Shown here one piece after another: positions 60,258 through 64,000 of a stretch of 64,000 nt of DNA. Both the position numbers and the translations under genes were made by a program. The DNA comes from Planctomycetota bacterium (GTDB lineage Bacteria; Planctomycetota; UBA1135; JACQFD01). A model generated the notes under the pieces. It saw only the letters and a list, made by a program, of their open reading frames with translations. It had not been told where the DNA came from and made no database searches. The stretch's first letter is position 1; every line of letters starts with the position of its first letter. Where the stretch lies: positions 81,481 to 145,480 of the forward strand of contig JAEUHX010000055.1 in assembly GCA_016792805.1 (NCBI GenBank), in the 5' to 3' direction.

Positions 60258-61031
60258 ATGACCATCAGCTCGAATCGGGTCGCCGTCGTCACCGGCGGCG
60301 CCACAGGCATCGGCCTCGCCATCGCGCGCCGGCTGCTCCGCGACGGCGCTTCTGTTGCAATCACCGGGCGCGATCTTCCCCGGCTCGAGCGCGCAGCCCG
60401 CGAGGTTGGCGCGCGCGCTTACCAGCTCGACATCCGCGACGAGCGCTCGTGTCACGAAGTGATGGCGCGAATCGCGCGGGAGCTCGGCCCGATTCGTACG
60501 TTCGTCGCCAACGCCGGCGTCGGCGGGGAGAACCATCCAGGCCCGAGCGATCGCTGGCGCGAGGTAGTCTCGACAAATCTCGATGGTACGTACTACTCGC
60601 TGCGGGCCGCCATCGCGCACCTCGCGCCGGGCCCGAAGAAATGTGATCTTCTCGTCGTCTCTTCGGTGCTTGGCAAGTTCGGAGTGCCTGGCTACACCGC
60701 CTACTGCGCCTCGAAGTCAGGCCTCATCGGCCTCGTCCGCGCGCTCTCCCTTGAGATGGCGTTTGACCCCGCCCGTCGCCACGTCATGGTGAATGCGCTG
60801 TGCCCCGGCTGGGTCGAGACGGAGATGGCGATCCAAGGGCTGACCGCCTTCGCACAAAAAGCCGGACAAACCCTGGAGCAGGCGCGTGCCGACGCCATGG
60901 CGCGCGTGCCGTTGGGGCGAATGTCGGCGCCGGACGAGATCGCCGCCTATGTGGCATGGCACACATCGGAGGAGTGCGTCGGAGTCACTGGGCAATCGTT
61001 GAATATTAATCAAGGCTCGTTCATGGAATGA
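60258..61031 (+). CDS. Short-chain dehydrogenase/reductase
   Basis: A 257-aa classical SDR, NAD(P)H-dependent oxidoreductase. The cofactor loop is VTGGATGIGLAIA, the structural motif is VANAG, the catalytic Ser is in VVSSVLG, and YTAYCASKSG holds the Tyr-x-x-x-Lys pair. The C-terminal VTGQSLNINQG is typical of FabG / 3-hydroxyacyl dehydrogenase-like members, so a 3-hydroxyacyl or hydroxy-acid substrate is plausible but not fixed. Its stop overlaps the amino-acid permease start by 4 nt. Confidence 0.9.
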   Translation: MTISSNRVAVVTGGATGIGLAIARRLLRDGASVAITGRDLPRLERAAREVGARAYQLDIRDERSCHEVMARIARELGPIRTFVANAGVGGENHPGPSDRWREVVSTNLDGTYYSLRAAIAHLAPGPKKCDLLVVSSVLGKFGVPGYTAYCASKSGLIGLVRALSLEMAFDPARRHVMVNALCPGWVETEMAIQGLTAFAQKAGQTLEQARADAMARVPLGRMSAPDEIAAYVAWHTSEECVGVTGQSLNINQGSFME

Positions 61032-62386
61032 GCAAGGAGCTCCGGCCGCTCCTGCGCGTTCTCGGCACGACGGTCGGAGTGGCCGTCTGTGTCGGAAGCG
61101 CCGTCGGCGCCGGAGTCTTGCGCGCGCCCGGCGAAGTGGCGTCGATCCTGCCGGACAGTACATATCTCTTGGCCGCTTGGGTTCTCGGTGCGGTCGTCGC
61201 GACGCTCGATTCACTGATCCTCGCGGAATGGGCCGGCACTCACCCTCGCGTTGGCGGGCTCACGGCGTATCTGCACCGCGCCTACGGCCCCGCGGTCGCT
61301 TTTCTCTCCGGCTGGAGCATTCTTCTCATTACTTGGCCCGGCTCGATTGCGGCAGTGGCGGTGGCGACGGGTGAAATTGTGATGGAGGGCGCAGGCACCC
61401 TCAGCGCGAACTCCGCGCCCACCGACGCGGCGCGCTTCGCCGCGGTGGGCGTTGTCGTCGCGATCGGGCTCCTGAATCTTCTTGGCCTCAAGTTCGGCGC
61501 GCGCGCTGAGGTGGTGCTCTCTTTTGTGAAGGTGGCAATGCTCGTCGGGCTCTTCGCGGCGGCAGCTGCGGCGTGGAACGGCATCGACGCCTCGCGCGCT
61601 CCGGCCGTCGCCGCCGTGCCGCGCTCGCTGGAGACGCCGGGGGCGCTCCTCACGGCCTTCGGCGCCGCCATGGTGCCGATTCTGTACACTTACGACGGCT
61701 ACGCCGATGCCATCTATCTCGCCGGCGAGACCAAGGAGCCGCACCGTGCGATCCCCAAGGCGGTGCTTCTGTCGCTCGGCGTCATTACCGTATTGTATCT
61801 TCTGACGAACGGTGTGCTCGCCTCGACGCTGGGCGCGGCCCGCATGGCGCAGTCGAAGTTCGCCGCGCTCGAGCTCGTGGAGGGAGCTTTCGGCCCCTGG
61901 GGTGCGCGCGCTCTCGCCGCTGTCGCATGTGTGGTGATGGTCGGCGCCATTCACAGCTACTTCCTGACCGGGCCGCGGATCGCGCGCCTGCTCGCGGAAG
62001 AGCGACTTGCGCTGCCGGCATTCGGCCAGGTCAATACAAAAGGCACTCCGGTCGTAGCCACGCTTTGGCTCATGGCGATCGCAGGACTGCTCGCGTTCAC
62101 CAATTCTTTTGGAAGCCTTCTCGGCTACACGATTCCCATCATCTGGCTCACGAATCTGCTGATCGCGGCGGGATTGCTCGTCGACCGCTGGAGAAAGCCC
62201 GACGCGGCAAGACCGCTTCGCCTTCCCCTCGCGGGGCTCGTGGTTGGAGGGCAGCTCGTGATCGGAGCGCTCTTCTTCTGGACGGAGGTGAAGAATGCGC
62301 ATTGGTCGCTCGTCGTGGACGGCGCCGCTCTCGTCGGGGGCTACGGGGTGTACCGCGCCTTTGCCGCGCGAGGCCGCACGGCTTAG
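61028..62386 (+). CDS. APC family amino acid permease
   Basis: A 452-aa inner-membrane transporter with about 12 segments. VGSAVGAGVLRAPGEVAS is the substrate-binding first helix break of the APC superfamily, and APVLYTYDG-like sequence (VPILYTYDGY) with GETKEPHRAIPKA is the conserved loop after helix 6. Substrate unknown, probably an amino acid. It is coupled to the SDR gene by overlap. Confidence 0.9.
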   Translation: MSKELRPLLRVLGTTVGVAVCVGSAVGAGVLRAPGEVASILPDSTYLLAAWVLGAVVATLDSLILAEWAGTHPRVGGLTAYLHRAYGPAVAFLSGWSILLITWPGSIAAVAVATGEIVMEGAGTLSANSAPTDAARFAAVGVVVAIGLLNLLGLKFGARAEVVLSFVKVAMLVGLFAAAAAAWNGIDASRAPAVAAVPRSLETPGALLTAFGAAMVPILYTYDGYADAIYLAGETKEPHRAIPKAVLLSLGVITVLYLLTNGVLASTLGAARMAQSKFAALELVEGAFGPWGARALAAVACVVMVGAIHSYFLTGPRIARLLAEERLALPAFGQVNTKGTPVVATLWLMAIAGLLAFTNSFGSLLGYTIPIIWLTNLLIAAGLLVDRWRKPDAARPLRLPLAGLVVGGQLVIGALFFWTEVKNAHWSLVVDGAALVGGYGVYRAFAARGRTA

Positions 62387-62398
62387 CCTTCTTCCGCC

Positions 62399-62779
62399 AT
62401 GCCCACGCTCACCGAGCATCTCCAGGCGGCGATGCGCTATTTCGCGCTTCGCCGTTTTGAAGAGGCGAAAGCACATTATCAGGCAGTCTTACAAATCGAT
62501 CCGTCCTTTACGACGGCACTCCACGGCGTGTCGGCGTGCCTGTTCCAACAGGAGAAGTGGGACGATTCGATCGCTGTGGCGGAGCAGATCCTGAAAATCG
62601 ACGCCGACGACGCCGACGCACAAGGTCACATTTCCCGCTGCTGGATGCGCAAGGGCGACGTGCCCCGCGCGGAAGCGGAGGCGGCAAAAGAGAAGTCGAT
62701 CCGCTGGAAGCTGCAGCTCCGTGAGCAGAAAGCGCAGGGCGACTCGGGCGGCGGCCACGGCACCCCGCCGTCGCCCTAG
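62399..62779 (+). CDS. Small TPR protein
   Basis: A 126-aa cytoplasmic protein with two to three TPR units (YFALRRFEEAKAHYQAVLQI, ACLFQQEKWDDSIAVAEQIL, WMRKGDVPRAEAEAAKE). It has no signal peptide. It starts 12 bp after the permease stop and is probably the last gene of that run. Partner unknown. Confidence 0.8.
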   Translation: MPTLTEHLQAAMRYFALRRFEEAKAHYQAVLQIDPSFTTALHGVSACLFQQEKWDDSIAVAEQILKIDADDADAQGHISRCWMRKGDVPRAEAEAAKEKSIRWKLQLREQKAQGDSGGGHGTPPSP

Positions 62780-62835
62780 CGATCCCAGGAGTCGGCGCGT
62801 AGAGTTGAGCCGCTGAATCTGTGGGTTCGGCACAC

Positions 62836-62916
62836 GGAGGATGATTCAAAAGTCATCCGAGCTGCGCGCGGGTCTCGTCGCGCTCGCTTTGCGGAGCACT
62901 CTTGAAACGTCCTCCA
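62836..62916 (+). repeat. Dispersed intergenic element, short copy with both ends
   Basis: The left end GGATGA/TCATCC (62839-62844 / 62853-62858) forms a hairpin around TTCAAAAG, and the body AGTCATCCGAGCTGCGCGCG then GGTCTCGTCGCG follows. The right end CTTGAAACGTCCTCC at 62901-62915 is the inverted terminus. Compared with the 185-bp copy at 8595, the middle is deleted. It lies between convergent genes. Confidence 0.65.
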
Positions 62917-62951
62917 AGGACCAGGCTTACTTATCTAGGTCTCTCCAGAGA

Positions 62952-63914
62952 TCACCGATGGAGCGCCACGCGCCACAGCGCCTCCTCGATGGGCGCACAG
63001 CGAAGGCCGAGCTCGCGTTCCGCTTTCTTGCCGTCAAACCACAGATAGACGGATAGCGCCCGCAGCCCCGGACCCGTGACCCTGCGCGGCTCGAAGCCGC
63101 AGAGCGCCGCGCCATCGAGCGCCCACGAGAGCGTGCGCACGAGCCCTCCGGGGAGAACGCGCCCGTTCCAGCCCGTGCCGACGCAGTTCCCCATCCGCCG
63201 GAGAAAGTCCACCCAGGTGAGGTTTTCGGAGGAGATCACATATCTCTCTCCGCGCCTCCCGCGTTCCCAGGCGAGCAGATGGCCCCTCACGGTGTCCTCG
63301 AGGCTCACAAATCCGCAGCCCCCGCCGGGAACGGCAACGATTCGCCCCGCGGCGAGATCGTTTCTCATCGAATCGAGGTTGCCACCGGAGTTCGGGCCGA
63401 GGACCACGCTCGGATTCACCATTACGACGTCGAGCCCGTCGCCGACGGCGCGCGCCGCCTCCAGCTCCGCCCGATGTTTGGTTGTCAAATATCCAACCCG
63501 CAGTGAGCCTGAGTTCCACGGCACCGACTCATCCAGCACGCGCGCGTCGCGGGTGTGGGCGCAGGCCGCGATACTCGACGTGTGAATGACGCGCCGCACG
63601 CGTGCGCGCCGCGCCGCTTCCAGCACGGCGCGCGTCCCCTGCACATTGGTCACTTCGAGCTCCCTCTCGCGCCGCCGATCGTAGCTCACAAGTGCCGCCA
63701 CATGAAACAGGGCCTCACACCCCGCCATGGCCTGCTCCAGCGCGTTCACATCCAATAGATCCCCAACTTCCCACTGCATCGGCAGCCCAGCGAGCGGCTT
63801 CGTATTGCTGGTGGCGCGCCGCCATGCCACGACGGTGTGTCCCGCCTTGACGAGCTCCCCCACGAGCCCGCGCCCGACCAGCCCCGTGGCACCTGTAACA
63901 AAAACCCGCGCCAT
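62952..63914 (-). CDS. NAD-dependent epimerase/dehydratase (extended SDR)
   Basis: A 320-aa extended SDR resembling dihydroflavonol-4-reductase / HpnA-type proteins. The cofactor loop is VTGATGLVGRGLV, then the acidic step WEVGDLLD, HTSSIAA with the catalytic Ser, and YLTTKHRAE with the Tyr-x-x-x-Lys. VMVNPSVVLGP is the substrate-side strand. It likely reduces or epimerises a sugar nucleotide, sterol-like or hopanoid precursor; the substrate is not clear. It starts 4 bp after an upstream minus-strand stop, so it is probably in an operon continuing past the window. Confidence 0.85.
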   Translation of the reverse strand: MARVFVTGATGLVGRGLVGELVKAGHTVVAWRRATSNTKPLAGLPMQWEVGDLLDVNALEQAMAGCEALFHVAALVSYDRRRERELEVTNVQGTRAVLEAARRARVRRVIHTSSIAACAHTRDARVLDESVPWNSGSLRVGYLTTKHRAELEAARAVGDGLDVVMVNPSVVLGPNSGGNLDSMRNDLAAGRIVAVPGGGCGFVSLEDTVRGHLLAWERGRRGERYVISSENLTWVDFLRRMGNCVGTGWNGRVLPGGLVRTLSWALDGAALCGFEPRRVTGPGLRALSVYLWFDGKKAERELGLRCAPIEEALWRVALHR

Positions 63915-63918
63915 GGAA

Positions 63919-64000
63919 CTATTCCGGCTGCGCCGCCGTTCTGTACTTTTCCGGAGGCCACGCGCCGACCTCGTAGGGCGACGGCGTCCCCTCCGGCTGC
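63919..64000 (-). CDS. C-terminal fragment of a gene cut by the window edge
   Basis: A minus-strand frame open to the edge ends in TAG (complement of 63919-63921) and reads PYEVGAWPPEKYRTAAQPE at its end. It is 26 codons long, in the same strand and only 4 bp ahead of the epimerase start, which favours a real gene tail. The family is not recognisable from this fragment. Confidence 0.4.
   Translation of the reverse strand, partial: QPEGTPSPYEVGAWPPEKYRTAAQPE

Overview
The window is bacterial, GC-rich and densely coded. It looks like a Gram-negative bacterium of planctomycete type. The evidence is lpxA (lipid A synthesis), many exported FG-GAP/VCBS proteins with DxDxDGDxD calcium loops, a CRTAC1/UnbV protein, a dockerin-like Asn/Asp tail, ECF sigma factors, and a C-terminal domain (FG..GC.G.H...NCPPS) that I associate from memory with Planctomycetota secretomes. 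The phylum is an inference. No rRNA, tRNA, CRISPR array, phage or transposase gene was seen.

Layout. 1-1.8 kb: a Fic AMPylase of lower GC3 than its surroundings, with an undefined left flank. 1.9-8.5 kb: a radical SAM protein, a membrane protein fused to a spermidine-synthase-like domain, and a TPR/CRTAC1 pair. 8.9-16.3 kb: three tandem FG-GAP paralogues of nearly equal length (740, 741 and 741 aa), the first two each followed by a GAAA-tetraloop terminator hairpin. 16.3-22.8 kb: a GT-C type membrane glycosyltransferase, a B12-binding-type radical SAM protein, and a subtilisin-like protease with the same C-terminal domain as the FG-GAP paralogues. 23.0-35.7 kb: one minus-strand run of eight exported amidohydrolase-fold genes (nine modules), mostly joined by 1-4 nt overlaps; only one module keeps a full metal-ligand set. 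35.9-41.2 kb: a second GT-C protein, lpxA, and a sigma factor / membrane protein / Wzz-like coiled-coil set. 41.3-50.8 kb: nucleoside salvage (punA, a CNT nucleoside transporter, deoA, deoB) interleaved with an IPT/TIG protein, a dockerin-like protein and an ECF sigma factor. 50.8-64 kb: an LCAT-like lipase, a third GT-C protein, hflX, an ABC exporter with two VCBS proteins in one overlapping operon, an SDR/amino-acid permease pair, a TPR protein and an NAD-dependent epimerase.

How the parts may work together: PunA, DeoA and DeoB with the nucleoside transporter form a coherent uptake and phosphorolysis route giving bases and ribose/deoxyribose-5-phosphate. Much of the rest is envelope and secretome. 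The strongest candidate for an undescribed system is the amidohydrolase operon: a set of exported paralogues that keep the fold signatures (PG.I/V.. after the beta-sandwich, and ILGV.DRVGS..PG.DADL near the C-terminus) but have lost the catalytic histidines in all modules but one.

Between genes there is a dispersed, partly palindromic element (core GGACGTTTCAAAAGT) with seven recognisable copies or fragments. All of them are intergenic, and the terminal hairpin shows a compensatory base change between copies.
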